64,000 nucleotides of DNA from an uncultured Bacilli bacterium (GTDB taxonomy: Bacteria; Bacillota_I; Bacilli_A; RF39; UBA660): positions 5,742 through 69,741 of the forward strand of contig CAKOTD010000004.1 of the NCBI GenBank assembly GCA_934120015.1, in the 5' to 3' direction. Under the pieces are notes generated by a model. The model searched no databases. It was not told the origin of the DNA and saw only the letters and a program-made list of their open reading frames with translations. Every line of letters starts with the position of its first letter. Position 1 is the stretch's first letter. Shown here piece after piece: positions 53,700 to 61,730 of the stretch. A program made the translations under genes and the position numbers.

Positions 53700-53876
53700 T
53701 TAAATATCGATATCATCAAAATCATAATCATAACAATCGACATTGTCGAATATATCTTCATCGTGTTCTTCGAATTTTTCAGGCTTCATTTTTTTCATGA
53801 TTTCAACCCACATGTCGATTGGTAAAACTACATCTTCATTATCGATATTAATACGAATAAATTCTATTTGTTTCAT
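53700..53876 (-). CDS. 58-residue acidic hypothetical protein, reverse strand (prophage)
   Basis: ATG 53876 on the reverse strand has AAGGAGTG 12-17 bases upstream. The product is strongly acidic at its end (KPEKFEEHDEDIFDNVDCYD, DFDDIDI). It is the only reverse-strand gene outside the regulator operon. The acidity suggests a DNA-mimic or partner-binding protein, which is speculation. Confidence 0.6.
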   Translation of the reverse strand: MKQIEFIRINIDNEDVVLPIDMWVEIMKKMKPEKFEEHDEDIFDNVDCYDYDFDDIDI

Positions 53877-54042
53877 GCGTGACACTCCTTTCTAGTAATC
53901 TTTCAATTACAAAGTTTTGAAATCAAAAATTGGAACAAAAAGTCAAGAAACATGAAATAAAAAGAAAAAAAATTTAATGTATAACTATGTTTGGCAATTT
54001 CAACATTATACAATATAAATTATATTTTTAAGTTTATATAAC

Positions 54043-54074
54043 TATCTGGCAATTAGATATCTAATTGCCAGATA
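54043..54074. repeat. Perfect 32-bp palindrome upstream of rep
   Basis: The arm TATCTGGCAATTAGAT is followed directly by its exact reverse complement, with no loop. The GGCAATT core recurs at about 53994 in single form. It lies in the 400-base gene-free stretch before Rep, so a Rep or host-factor binding site is plausible. Confidence 0.75.
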
Positions 54075-54092
54075 TAAAAAACAAAGTATCTA

Positions 54093-54125
54093 TATGTACT
54101 AATAATTAAAAATAATTAGTACATA
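54093..54125. repeat. Inverted repeat upstream of rep
   Basis: TATGTACTAAT (54093-54103) and ATTAGTACATA (54115-54125) pair perfectly around an 11-base A/T spacer. Confidence 0.65.
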
Positions 54126-54172
54126 AAATATATAAAATTTGGGTATTGACAAAAAAATAAAAATAGTGTATC

Positions 54173-54186
54173 ACGCGCGCGCGCGT
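54173..54186. repeat. (CG)6 alternating tract upstream of rep
   Basis: ACGCGCGCGCGCGT: twelve alternating C/G bases in DNA that is otherwise about three-quarters A/T, framed by GTATC (54168-54172) and GATAC (54192-54196). TTGACA lies at 54147-54152. Confidence 0.8.
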
Positions 54187-54277
54187 TTACTTGATACTTA
54201 TTAGACAGAAGCTGACCCACCCTTATTTTATATAGAACAAAGGTAACCATTGAGATAACTTTTTCTGGAGGTGTTAT

Positions 54278-55381
54278 ATGTGTTTAGATGAATTTAAAGA
54301 TATTACATATAATATATCTGATTTTCAGGTAAACAAAGATTTTATTTTAGAAACTTATAATAATACGATTTATAATAATATAATTATAGAATATTACAAA
54401 AAATTACAAGAAGAGAGTAGGGTATTTGGACATAATACTATAAACAACGATAAAATCAAAAGTATTGAAGGTTGTAATAAAATGTGGTTAATAAATACTT
54501 ATCACGAAAATAGAATAAAAGATTTTGTTAGTACTAATTTGTGTAAAGATAAATTTTGTAACAATTGTAAGAAAGTGAAACAAGCGGTAAGATTATCTCG
54601 ATATATACCTTTATTATCAAAATATAAAGATAATTTATATCATATTGTTTTTACTCAACCAAATGTATGTGGGAAAGATTTAGAAATTTGTTTAAAAAAA
54701 ATGTCTAGTAGTTTTAGTAAATTAATTCGTATTATAAGAGGTAATTATCGTTGTTTTATTGATTTTAGTAAATATGGTTTTTTAGGTTCTGTTCGGTCAT
54801 TTGAAACAACATTTAAAAAAGATGTTTATCATCCGCATTTCCATTGTGCATTTGCTTTTAACAATTTAGTTTTAGATAAAAAAGTTAAAAACCAATATTC
54901 ATATTCTAATTGTAATAATGAAATTAGGTTATTTAGTGAATTTGAAATTATTTTACAAAAATTATGGTATATGTTATATAATGATATTCCAATAACAGAA
55001 AATAATTTTAATATATTAGATATTGGTTATAGTGTTATATGTGATAAATTTAAAGATGATGATTATATTGAGTTATTTAAATATATGACAAAGTCTACTA
55101 ATGAAGATAATGAAATATTAACATATGATAATTTTAAAGCTTTATATTATGCATTGTATAATAAAAAACAGATACAAGGTTATGGATGTTTTTACAATAT
55201 AACTGATGATGAAATAACAGAAAATGAAATTGAAAAAATAAGAGCTTCAATACGATTATTTTTAGATAGTGACGAACAATACACAACAGATTTTGAGTAT
55301 TTGCCATCGTTATTAGTTGATAATGAATATACTTTAATTAGTAGAAAATCAATATATGAATATTTAAAAAAAATTAAATGA
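54278..55381 (+). CDS. rep: HUH rolling-circle replication initiator (prophage Rep)
   Basis: A 367-residue Rep of the pC194/pUB110-like (Rep_1) type. Zinc-type cysteines are in NLCKDKFCNNC (near residue 88-98). The HUH metal motif is YHPHFHCAF (near 187-195), preceded by LGSVRSFETTF. The catalytic tyrosine is in DYIELFKYMTKSTN (near residue 269). It nicks the origin to start rolling-circle replication of the phage genome. GGAGGTG lies 6 bases before ATG 54278. The structured region upstream (54043-54196) is a likely site of action. Confidence 0.87.
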   Translation: MCLDEFKDITYNISDFQVNKDFILETYNNTIYNNIIIEYYKKLQEESRVFGHNTINNDKIKSIEGCNKMWLINTYHENRIKDFVSTNLCKDKFCNNCKKVKQAVRLSRYIPLLSKYKDNLYHIVFTQPNVCGKDLEICLKKMSSSFSKLIRIIRGNYRCFIDFSKYGFLGSVRSFETTFKKDVYHPHFHCAFAFNNLVLDKKVKNQYSYSNCNNEIRLFSEFEIILQKLWYMLYNDIPITENNFNILDIGYSVICDKFKDDDYIELFKYMTKSTNEDNEILTYDNFKALYYALYNKKQIQGYGCFYNITDDEITENEIEKIRASIRLFLDSDEQYTTDFEYLPSLLVDNEYTLISRKSIYEYLKKIK

Positions 55382-55417
55382 TACCAAGTTTGCCTTTATT
55401 TATATAGGTCAAACTAA

Positions 55418-55445
55418 TTAATTTATAATGTATATTATGTTAACT
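55418..55445 (+). promoter_or_regulatory. dif-like XerC/XerD site at right prophage junction (attR)
   Basis: Compared with the Bacillus subtilis dif 28-mer as I remember it, 19 of 28 positions agree. The XerD arm TTATGTTAACT differs at one base from TTATGTAAACT, the central six are TGTATA, and the XerC arm is degenerate. It contains the 16-bp repeat shared with 45973-45988. The comparison is from memory. Confidence 0.55.
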
Positions 55446-55521
55446 TCTTTTTTCGAATTATTGTTCATATTATTTTGTATATATTATATATTTTTGTAAA
55501 TAATATTATTGGGTGATTATA

Positions 55522-55689
55522 ATGAAAAAAAATAAAATGAACAATACTAGTGTTAATTCTAAGACTAGTAAGACAATAAATTCAAAAAGTCAGAAAAATA
55601 TAGGCTTTGAAACTGATGCTAAAGCCACTGAATCATTTAAATATGATGAAAATGCTGACCATTCTTTTGAATTAAAAGATTGTAAATAA
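55522..55689 (+). CDS. 55-residue Ser/Lys/Asn-rich hypothetical protein
   Basis: ATG 55522 has GGTGAT 6 bases upstream, and a terminator follows the stop. The product (KKNKMNNTSVNSKTSKTINS, GFETDAKATESFKYDENADH, ending ELKDCK) is small, polar and unstructured-looking. It recalls small spore proteins in composition, but no SASP motif is clear. It lies just outside the prophage. Confidence 0.6.
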   Translation: MKKNKMNNTSVNSKTSKTINSKSQKNIGFETDAKATESFKYDENADHSFELKDCK

Positions 55690-55692
55690 CCC

Positions 55693-55727
55693 AAAAGTAT
55701 AACTATATTTTAGTTATACTTTTTTCT
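55693..55727 (+). terminator. Intrinsic terminator between 55522 gene and zupT
   Basis: AAAAGTATAACTA (55693-55705) pairs with TAGTTATACTTTT (55711-55723), then TT. It can serve both converging genes. Confidence 0.85.
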
Positions 55728-55728
55728 A

Positions 55729-56478
55729 TTAAAATACTAGATGTGTAATTAATGTTACTACACAACCTATAATTATAAATAATATACTATATAGTCTATT
55801 ATTATATTTAAGTGATTCAGTAATAAGTTCTTTTACTGAAATTCTGAACATTATTCCAGCTATAATTGCAAACAAGCAGCCTAATATTAAATTATTTATA
55901 AAGGATTTCAGAAATAAAAAAGCAAGTAGGGCACCAAATGGTTCTGATAATGCAGAAATCAATGTATAGAAGAAGGCTTTTCCCCTACTTTTCGTTGAAT
56001 AATATATTGGTATTGATATGCTGATTCCTTCAGGAATATTATGAAATGCAATAGCAAGTGTAAGTGAAATTCCTAATTTTATATTACTACTAGTTGCCAT
56101 AAATGTTGCTATTCCTTCAGGTATATTATGTATTATGATAGCAACCATACTAATTAAACCTACTCTATATAAACCTTCTCTACTCTTCTCTTCTGGCAAA
56201 TATTTATCGATAATCATTGATAAAATAGCTCCAATGCAAAAGAATATACCTATGATTAATAAGCATGGAATATAATAAAAATAATCATTTAATAAATTAT
56301 ATGATTCTGGAATTAAATCCAGGAATGATATAGATATCATAACTCCTGCCGCAAAAGCTAAAGAACCACAAATTATGTTGTTTTTATTCTTAAAATTAAA
56401 GAAAATTAATATTGTACCGATTAAGGTTGCTAAACCAGCAATTGACGGAAGTAAAAAGGCATAAAAATTAACATTCAT
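55729..56478 (-). CDS. zupT: ZIP family divalent metal transporter
   Basis: A 249-residue protein with eight membrane helices. The two metal-site motifs are HNIPEGIA (near residue 117) and FHNIPEGIS (near 145), typical of ZupT-like ZIP transporters importing zinc, iron or manganese. The helix 2 segment GVMISISFLDLIPES carries the acidic site. AGGTGAT precedes the ATG. Monocistronic by flanking terminators. Confidence 0.93.
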   Translation of the reverse strand: MNVNFYAFLLPSIAGLATLIGTILIFFNFKNKNNIICGSLAFAAGVMISISFLDLIPESYNLLNDYFYYIPCLLIIGIFFCIGAILSMIIDKYLPEEKSREGLYRVGLISMVAIIIHNIPEGIATFMATSSNIKLGISLTLAIAFHNIPEGISISIPIYYSTKSRGKAFFYTLISALSEPFGALLAFLFLKSFINNLILGCLFAIIAGIMFRISVKELITESLKYNNRLYSILFIIIGCVVTLITHLVF

Positions 56479-56503
56479 AATATCACCTTAGTTTAATACT
56501 ATG

Positions 56504-56533
56504 AAAATAACTATCAAATTTGATAGTTATTTT
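56504..56533 (-). terminator. Terminator after the Hpt gene
   Basis: A perfect 30-base palindrome with arm AAAATAACTATCAAA; its forward edge overlaps the hpt stop on the reverse strand. Confidence 0.75.
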
Positions 56534-56883
56534 AAATATTCTTTTACAATTTTAATAATTCTTTCGGCCTCAGCCATTAAATTATCGAAATTATCATTTA
56601 CATACGCTATATCACTTTCTTTACTCTTCATTTCATGATTAAAAGATAATTCGGCTAATTCTGTAAATCCTAAATATTTTGAATCACTCTTCATTGCGTG
56701 TACCAAAATTGCATAGTTTTGCATATCACCATCTTCTTTATATAATTTTAATTTAGGTAAACGCGTTTCAGACTCGATTATAAAATCGTTTAATGTTTCA
56801 TTATACATTTCTATATCACCAAGTATTTCTAGTCCTTGGTCTACATTAATTCCATTATCTTTAAGTATATTAATATCTCTCAT
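56527..56883 (-). CDS. Hpt-domain phosphotransfer protein
   Basis: A 118-residue helical protein with the histidine phosphotransfer motif LVHAMKSDSKYLGF (phospho-His near residue 63) followed by ELAELSFNHEMKSKE. It lies 9 bases downstream of the hybrid histidine kinase gene with AGGAGG, so it probably carries phosphate from that kinase's receiver domain to a response regulator encoded elsewhere. Confidence 0.9.
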   Translation of the reverse strand: MRDINILKDNGINVDQGLEILGDIEMYNETLNDFIIESETRLPKLKLYKEDGDMQNYAILVHAMKSDSKYLGFTELAELSFNHEMKSKESDIAYVNDNFDNLMAEAERIIKIVKEYLK

Positions 56884-56892
56884 ATTTTCCTC

Positions 56893-59085
56893 CTATTTAT
56901 TTAAATATTTTTTTAAAACTCTATTTAACTCATTGTTATCTATCGGTTTTGATAAATAATCATCAAATCCTTTACTTAAATACTCTTGTTTTTTTCCAAC
57001 AATAGCATCTGCTGTTAAAACTACAACAGGAATATTAAAACCTTTTAATTTTTTAAACTCACTTAGTGTTTTGGTACCATCCATTTCTGGCATCATTTGA
57101 TCCAATAAAATAAGATCAATATTTTCCAAATTATCAGTAACATATTTAACTGCATCATTTCCATTATCAGCAGAGTTAAATGTTATATTATATGGTTTTA
57201 ATAATTTCTGAGCTACTTTAATATTTAATTTATTATCATCTACTACAAAAACATTTTTACCTTTTGCATCAAATGTATTAATTTTTTTCTTTTCAAAAAT
57301 ATATGTTTCTATATCACCAACAGGTGTGCTATCTATTATTTTTTGTTCAACAGATATATTAATTGTAGTACCTTTTCCAACTTCACTTTCAGCGGCAATT
57401 TCACCTTTCATTAAATCAATCAACTTTTTACTAATCGATAATCCCATACCTTCAATATATTGATTATCATTTTTTACAACTTTTTTTGAATCATCAAATA
57501 ACCTACTTAATTTTTCAGGTTCTATTCCTACACCAGTATCAATTATTGAGACGTTAAGATAAAAAAGTGTTTTTTCCTTTTTAAAATCAATTTTGATTTT
57601 AATATAACCATCATTTGTAAATTTAATAGAATTATTTATTATATTCATAATAATTTGACGAATTTTACCACTATCTCCGCATAATATCGTAGGTAATTTT
57701 TCATTGCACTCTAAATAAAACTTAACTTTATTTAAATCCATATTTTTTTTAGTGACAGTCTCAATTTCCTTGAAAAACTTTGCAGTATTATATTCTTTTT
57801 CTTCAATGGTCATAATTCCTTCCTCAATTTTGGATATATCTAAAATACCATCTATAATTTCAAGAACATTATGACTTGCATCATTAATATTTTGAATATC
57901 TTCTTTTATATTACTATCCAGTTTTTCTTCTAGTACAGAAGTGCTAAGACCAACTATGGCATTCATTGGAGTTCTTATTTCATGGGACATGATTGCTAAA
58001 AATTCATCCTTTGCCTTATTTGCTTTTTTCGAATCATCTAATGCTTCTTGCAACATAATGTTTTGCTTACGAATAAATTCTGCATTTTCAGTTACGTTTT
58101 TAGTTAAAATTATTACATGCATTTCTCCTCTACTTGTAGTAAAGAAAGCTGTACTTTCAAGCCATACTATATCTTTTTCATTATTTGTTCTATATCTAAT
58201 AATTAATGGCTCAAACTCTTTTTTTTCATATAAATTCATAAACTTATTAATTGAAAACATCTTTTTTACATCTTTTAAGTCATTTTTATTAACATAGTTA
58301 TCAAAAATAGAATCAAAATCAAGAACATAATTTCCACTTCTATTTTCTCCTAAATAATTAATATTTGATTTTAAGTTCTTAACAGTAAAGTCCTTGCTAG
58401 AAACATTAATATCTATTTCAACGTCATATGATGTGCTTGTTATTTGATTCAATTGTCTTTCTCTTGTTTTAATGTCACTTGCTTGAGATACTAATAAATG
58501 TTGTTGATCATGTTCTTTTGTAACATCAGAAATTAAAATAACATGATATTTTTTCTTTTTATCCTTAAATGGATATATTTTCACTTTAATCCATCTTACA
58601 TGCTGATATTCTGGTTTCTTATAAGAAAGCATTTGACTTACAAATTCATCTTTTCTATTCCAATCATCCATTTCACTTCTTAAAACAGGATGATTTAACA
58701 AATCATCTATAACTTTTGTTTCAGTTTTATCTGTATCATTTAATTTGACTCCTAAAACTTCTTCCACATTCTTTGTTATATAGGTATACTCGTGATTATT
58801 AACATTATACATTATATATATAGTATCAGAATTAATAACTAAAGAATTAAATAATTTATCACGATGTTTTAATTCTTTAGATTTTTTTCTTCCAAAAACA
58901 AAATTTTTAATAAAAAATATAATTATTAATAAAGCTATTAAACTAAATGTTATTATAAATATTTTATCTTTAAAAATTTCTACACTAAATCCATTAATAT
59001 TAATATTATAATACACTAAGTAACACCCTAATAGTATAAATATAATTAAAATAAATATAAATATCTCTTTGAATTGTTTTGACAT
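56893..59085 (-). CDS. Hybrid sensor histidine kinase with C-terminal receiver domain
   Basis: A 730-residue membrane sensor. Two helices lie near residues 7-27 and 42-62 with a short external loop. PAS-like domains lie around 75-195 and 215-335. The HisKA domain (FLAIMSHEIRTPMNAIVGLS, phospho-His near 370) is followed by HATPase_c (IIMNIINNSIKF, DTGVGIEP, GMGLSISKKL). The C-terminal receiver has its Asp in LILLDQMMPEMDG and Lys in YLSKPID. With Hpt downstream this is a phosphorelay lacking its final regulator here. The signal is unknown. Confidence 0.93.
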   Translation of the reverse strand: MSKQFKEIFIFILIIFILLGCYLVYYNININGFSVEIFKDKIFIITFSLIALLIIIFFIKNFVFGRKKSKELKHRDKLFNSLVINSDTIYIMYNVNNHEYTYITKNVEEVLGVKLNDTDKTETKVIDDLLNHPVLRSEMDDWNRKDEFVSQMLSYKKPEYQHVRWIKVKIYPFKDKKKKYHVILISDVTKEHDQQHLLVSQASDIKTRERQLNQITSTSYDVEIDINVSSKDFTVKNLKSNINYLGENRSGNYVLDFDSIFDNYVNKNDLKDVKKMFSINKFMNLYEKKEFEPLIIRYRTNNEKDIVWLESTAFFTTSRGEMHVIILTKNVTENAEFIRKQNIMLQEALDDSKKANKAKDEFLAIMSHEIRTPMNAIVGLSTSVLEEKLDSNIKEDIQNINDASHNVLEIIDGILDISKIEEGIMTIEEKEYNTAKFFKEIETVTKKNMDLNKVKFYLECNEKLPTILCGDSGKIRQIIMNIINNSIKFTNDGYIKIKIDFKKEKTLFYLNVSIIDTGVGIEPEKLSRLFDDSKKVVKNDNQYIEGMGLSISKKLIDLMKGEIAAESEVGKGTTINISVEQKIIDSTPVGDIETYIFEKKKINTFDAKGKNVFVVDDNKLNIKVAQKLLKPYNITFNSADNGNDAVKYVTDNLENIDLILLDQMMPEMDGTKTLSEFKKLKGFNIPVVVLTADAIVGKKQEYLSKGFDDYLSKPIDNNELNRVLKKYLNK

Positions 59086-59149
59086 GTATATCCTCCTTTA
59101 TTATCTATATAGATTATATCATATTTTATATAATATAAAAAGAAAAAAT

Positions 59150-59176
59150 TAAAACAAAAAAAGGCTTATGCCTTTT
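59150..59176 (-). terminator. Terminator after the phosphohexomutase gene
   Basis: AAAAGGC (59159-59165) pairs with GCCTTTT (59170-59176), covering the stop codon; the reverse strand continues with a T run. Confidence 0.8.
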
Positions 59177-60548
59177 CATTTAAAAATTCATTAATTATAT
59201 TTGTAAATTCGTTTTCCAAATTTTTTAACAATTCTTTTTTATTTGCTTCAAATCTCATTGTAATGTTTGGACCTGTGTTTGATGCTCTAACCAAAGCCCA
59301 ACCATAATCAAAATTAATTCTTACACCATCTAGTTCACAAGTATCATATTTTCTTTTGCGTGCGTACTTTTTTACATAATCAACTAATTTAAATTTTTTA
59401 TCATCGGGAACAGCAATTTTTACTTCTTCAGTGGAATAATATTTATTAATACCTTTTAATAATTCACTTAGCTTTTTATCAGTATTTGATAGTATTTCAA
59501 TCATTCTAAGTCCCGCATATATACCATCATCAATTCCTGGAAATTTATCTCTAAAATAAATGTGTCCTGAATATTCACCACCAAAATCAAAATCCCCATC
59601 CTGCATCATTCTGCAGGTATATGAGTTCCCAGTACGATACATTACTGGCTCTATATTTAATTTTATAAGTTCATCTATAAGTGATTTTGAACACTTAACA
59701 TCAAACATAATCTTTTTATTTTTCATTTTAGTTACAATGTTTCTTGCTACAATTAACATATATAAATCTGCCGGTATTACTTTCCCAGTTTCATCAACTA
59801 TCCCTACTCTATCAGCATCACCATCTATACCAATTCCGATATCATAACCTAATTCTTTTACTTTTTTTGACAAGTCTTTTAGATTTTTAGATACAGAAGG
59901 ATCAGGATGATGATTTGGGAAATTACCATCACTATCACAATATAATGGATAATACTCAATACCTAACTCATTAAAGATATCTTTTATTATAATAGATCCT
60001 GTCCCATTTCCACAATCAACAACAGCTTTAATTTTCTTATTGCCGAGTTTAATTGACTTTTTTATTAGCTCAAGATAGTCATCTTTTATATTACGAGTAA
60101 TTTCTATGCCATACCCATCAATAAAATTTTGCCTCATAGTAAAATCTAAAAAATCTAAAATTAATTTTCCGTAGGCATTTCCCTTCTCATCAAATGCCAT
60201 TTTAAACCCATTATCATCTTTAGGATTATGACTGGCTGTAACCATTATTCCAGTTTTAATATTATAAAATTTTCTTGCATAATAATACATAGGGGTTGTT
60301 ACTAAGCCAAGATTTATAACATTTACTCCTGTCGATAAAATACCTTTAATCAAGGCATCTGTTAACAAAGGAGATGATAAACGATTATCATGACCTATTA
60401 TTGTTTCCATGCAGTCCATCTTTCTTATATAAGAACCAAAACTTTTACCAATAGTATATGCAACATCTTCATTTAGATCTTGTCCATATATTCCTCTTAT
60501 ATCATATTCCCTAAAAATATTTTTATTTATCTTTGTAGTTAATTTCAT
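59166..60548 (-). CDS. Phosphomannomutase/phosphoglucomutase
   Basis: A 460-residue alpha-D-phosphohexomutase. The N-terminus is FREYDIRGIYGQDL; the phosphoserine loop is VTASHNPKDDNG (near residue 103); the metal loop is GIDGDADRVG (near 242); the sugar-binding loop is GGEYSGHIYF; the phosphate-binding loop is RASNTGPNITMRFE. It interconverts hexose 6- and 1-phosphates for wall and exopolysaccharide precursors. GAGGTGG precedes the ATG. It is 10 bases after the DeoB-like gene, in one operon with it and xerD. Confidence 0.94.
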   Translation of the reverse strand: MKLTTKINKNIFREYDIRGIYGQDLNEDVAYTIGKSFGSYIRKMDCMETIIGHDNRLSSPLLTDALIKGILSTGVNVINLGLVTTPMYYYARKFYNIKTGIMVTASHNPKDDNGFKMAFDEKGNAYGKLILDFLDFTMRQNFIDGYGIEITRNIKDDYLELIKKSIKLGNKKIKAVVDCGNGTGSIIIKDIFNELGIEYYPLYCDSDGNFPNHHPDPSVSKNLKDLSKKVKELGYDIGIGIDGDADRVGIVDETGKVIPADLYMLIVARNIVTKMKNKKIMFDVKCSKSLIDELIKLNIEPVMYRTGNSYTCRMMQDGDFDFGGEYSGHIYFRDKFPGIDDGIYAGLRMIEILSNTDKKLSELLKGINKYYSTEEVKIAVPDDKKFKLVDYVKKYARKRKYDTCELDGVRINFDYGWALVRASNTGPNITMRFEANKKELLKNLENEFTNIINEFLNEKA

Positions 60549-60558
60549 ATTTCCACCT

Positions 60559-61710
60559 CTATTTTAATCTTTCTAAAAAACTTTTTCCATTCTCTATTTT
60601 TATATCAAAGTTATCAGCTATAGTAGCTCCAATGTCTGATAATGTTTGAAGATATGGTAATTCATCTGAATCTTTGAATTTTGGACTATATACTAACACT
60701 GGAACATTTTCACGGGTATGATCAATTCCAGAATAAGTCGGATCATTTCCCTGTTCAGAAGTAAATATCACAATATCATTTACCCCAATGTTTTTTAGTA
60801 ACAATGGGATTAAATGATCATAACTTTTAAGTACATTAGCGTATTTTTCAGGATTTCTTCTATGACCACAAATATTTAAATCACTAAGATTGGCTATACA
60901 TAATCCATTGAAATTAAATGTAGATGCTCCTATTAATTTTTTCACACTATCTAAATCATTATTAGTGAGACACATGTTTGTTATTTCATTTATGTTAAAT
61001 ACTTTATTAGCTTTCCCTATTGTTATAATTTTTAATCCTTTTTTCTTCATCTTATATAGTAAATCACTATTTTTTTCTTTAAAAGATATTATATTGCAAT
61101 TTTTATCAAGCATAAATAGATTATTTGTCCCTTTAAAATTATATACACATATCTTATTAATAAAGTATTTTTCTCCTAATATATCATTAAATATTTGTCC
61201 AATTTTAGTTAAACCATTTAAAGGAATTATTGATTCATGTGCATATATATTTAATGTATAATAATTATAGTTAATAATAATATTACCATTTCTTATATTA
61301 TCTGTTCCATATTTTTTTAACATGTCATCTATATTATTTGTATCCGATATAACAATTTTACGATCTATTTCTGTTTCAAGTAAATTCCGTAAATCTTTAT
61401 CAAGATATTTTAAATCAAATTTTTGATACCTTTTTTCCAATTTATTGCCAATCATTTCCTGCATACTTATTACTGAACATTTATTTTTTGAATAAGGAAT
61501 ACCTTTGGTATAATAACCAATTGTTTTATAGTCACCATCATCAAATAATTTAAATAAGCCTAAAGCTTTAAAATTAGGAAGTTCTATATTGTAATTTTTT
61601 AGAGTATTCAAAAGTGAATTAGAGGTTCCATCACCATAGTTATCCGAATCTTTAGTTGCCCCTATGCCAAAGGAATCTAATATAATTAAAAAAATTCTTC
61701 TAAATTTCAT
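60559..61710 (-). CDS. Phosphopentomutase (DeoB)-like protein lacking catalytic residues
   Basis: A 383-residue protein of the DeoB/alkaline phosphatase-like fold: FLIILDSFGIGATKDSDNYG at the start, NLSDLNICGHRRNPEKYANV, and DPTYSGIDHTRENVPVLVYS near the end. Two features of active DeoB are missing. The DTTTGHWE nucleophile segment is not present (the region reads MQEMIGNKLEKRYQKF), and the metal-ligand ADHG reads SEQG. The first Asp and the late DH remain. ATG 61710 follows AGGAGG; the longer start at 61749 overlaps xerD. Adjacent to xerD as in Bacillus xerD-drm. Probably not a normal phosphopentomutase. Confidence 0.8.
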   Translation of the reverse strand: MKFRRIFLIILDSFGIGATKDSDNYGDGTSNSLLNTLKNYNIELPNFKALGLFKLFDDGDYKTIGYYTKGIPYSKNKCSVISMQEMIGNKLEKRYQKFDLKYLDKDLRNLLETEIDRKIVISDTNNIDDMLKKYGTDNIRNGNIIINYNYYTLNIYAHESIIPLNGLTKIGQIFNDILGEKYFINKICVYNFKGTNNLFMLDKNCNIISFKEKNSDLLYKMKKKGLKIITIGKANKVFNINEITNMCLTNNDLDSVKKLIGASTFNFNGLCIANLSDLNICGHRRNPEKYANVLKSYDHLIPLLLKNIGVNDIVIFTSEQGNDPTYSGIDHTRENVPVLVYSPKFKDSDELPYLQTLSDIGATIADNFDIKIENGKSFLERLK

Positions 61711-61730
61711 ATATTTCCTCCTATTATATT

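Larger units (their letters stand above)
45973..55434. mobile_element. Filamentous-phage-like (inovirus) prophage
   Basis: The block combines a Zot/pI-type ATPase, an HUH rolling-circle Rep, and a candidate short coat protein followed by a terminator. It also has a large secreted C-terminally anchored protein, a series of tiny membrane proteins, and an XRE control region. It is flanked by a 16-bp direct repeat whose right copy lies in a dif-like site. No capsid, terminase, portal or tail genes occur, and no integrase is encoded, consistent with use of host XerC/XerD. Gene content matches inoviruses; no coat protein homology can be proven by eye. Confidence 0.8.

Noticed and set aside
54043..54074. 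Palindrome as a transcription terminator
   Set aside because: There is no loop and no T run, and no gene ends next to it in either direction.
57941..58297. 118-codon forward frame inside the histidine kinase gene
   Set aside because: It is antisense to conserved HisKA/PAS coding sequence, has no RBS, and its product shows no domain; a shadow frame.
60890..61261. 123-codon forward frame inside the DeoB-like gene
   Set aside because: Antisense to a recognisable protein, no RBS, composition of a reverse-frame shadow.
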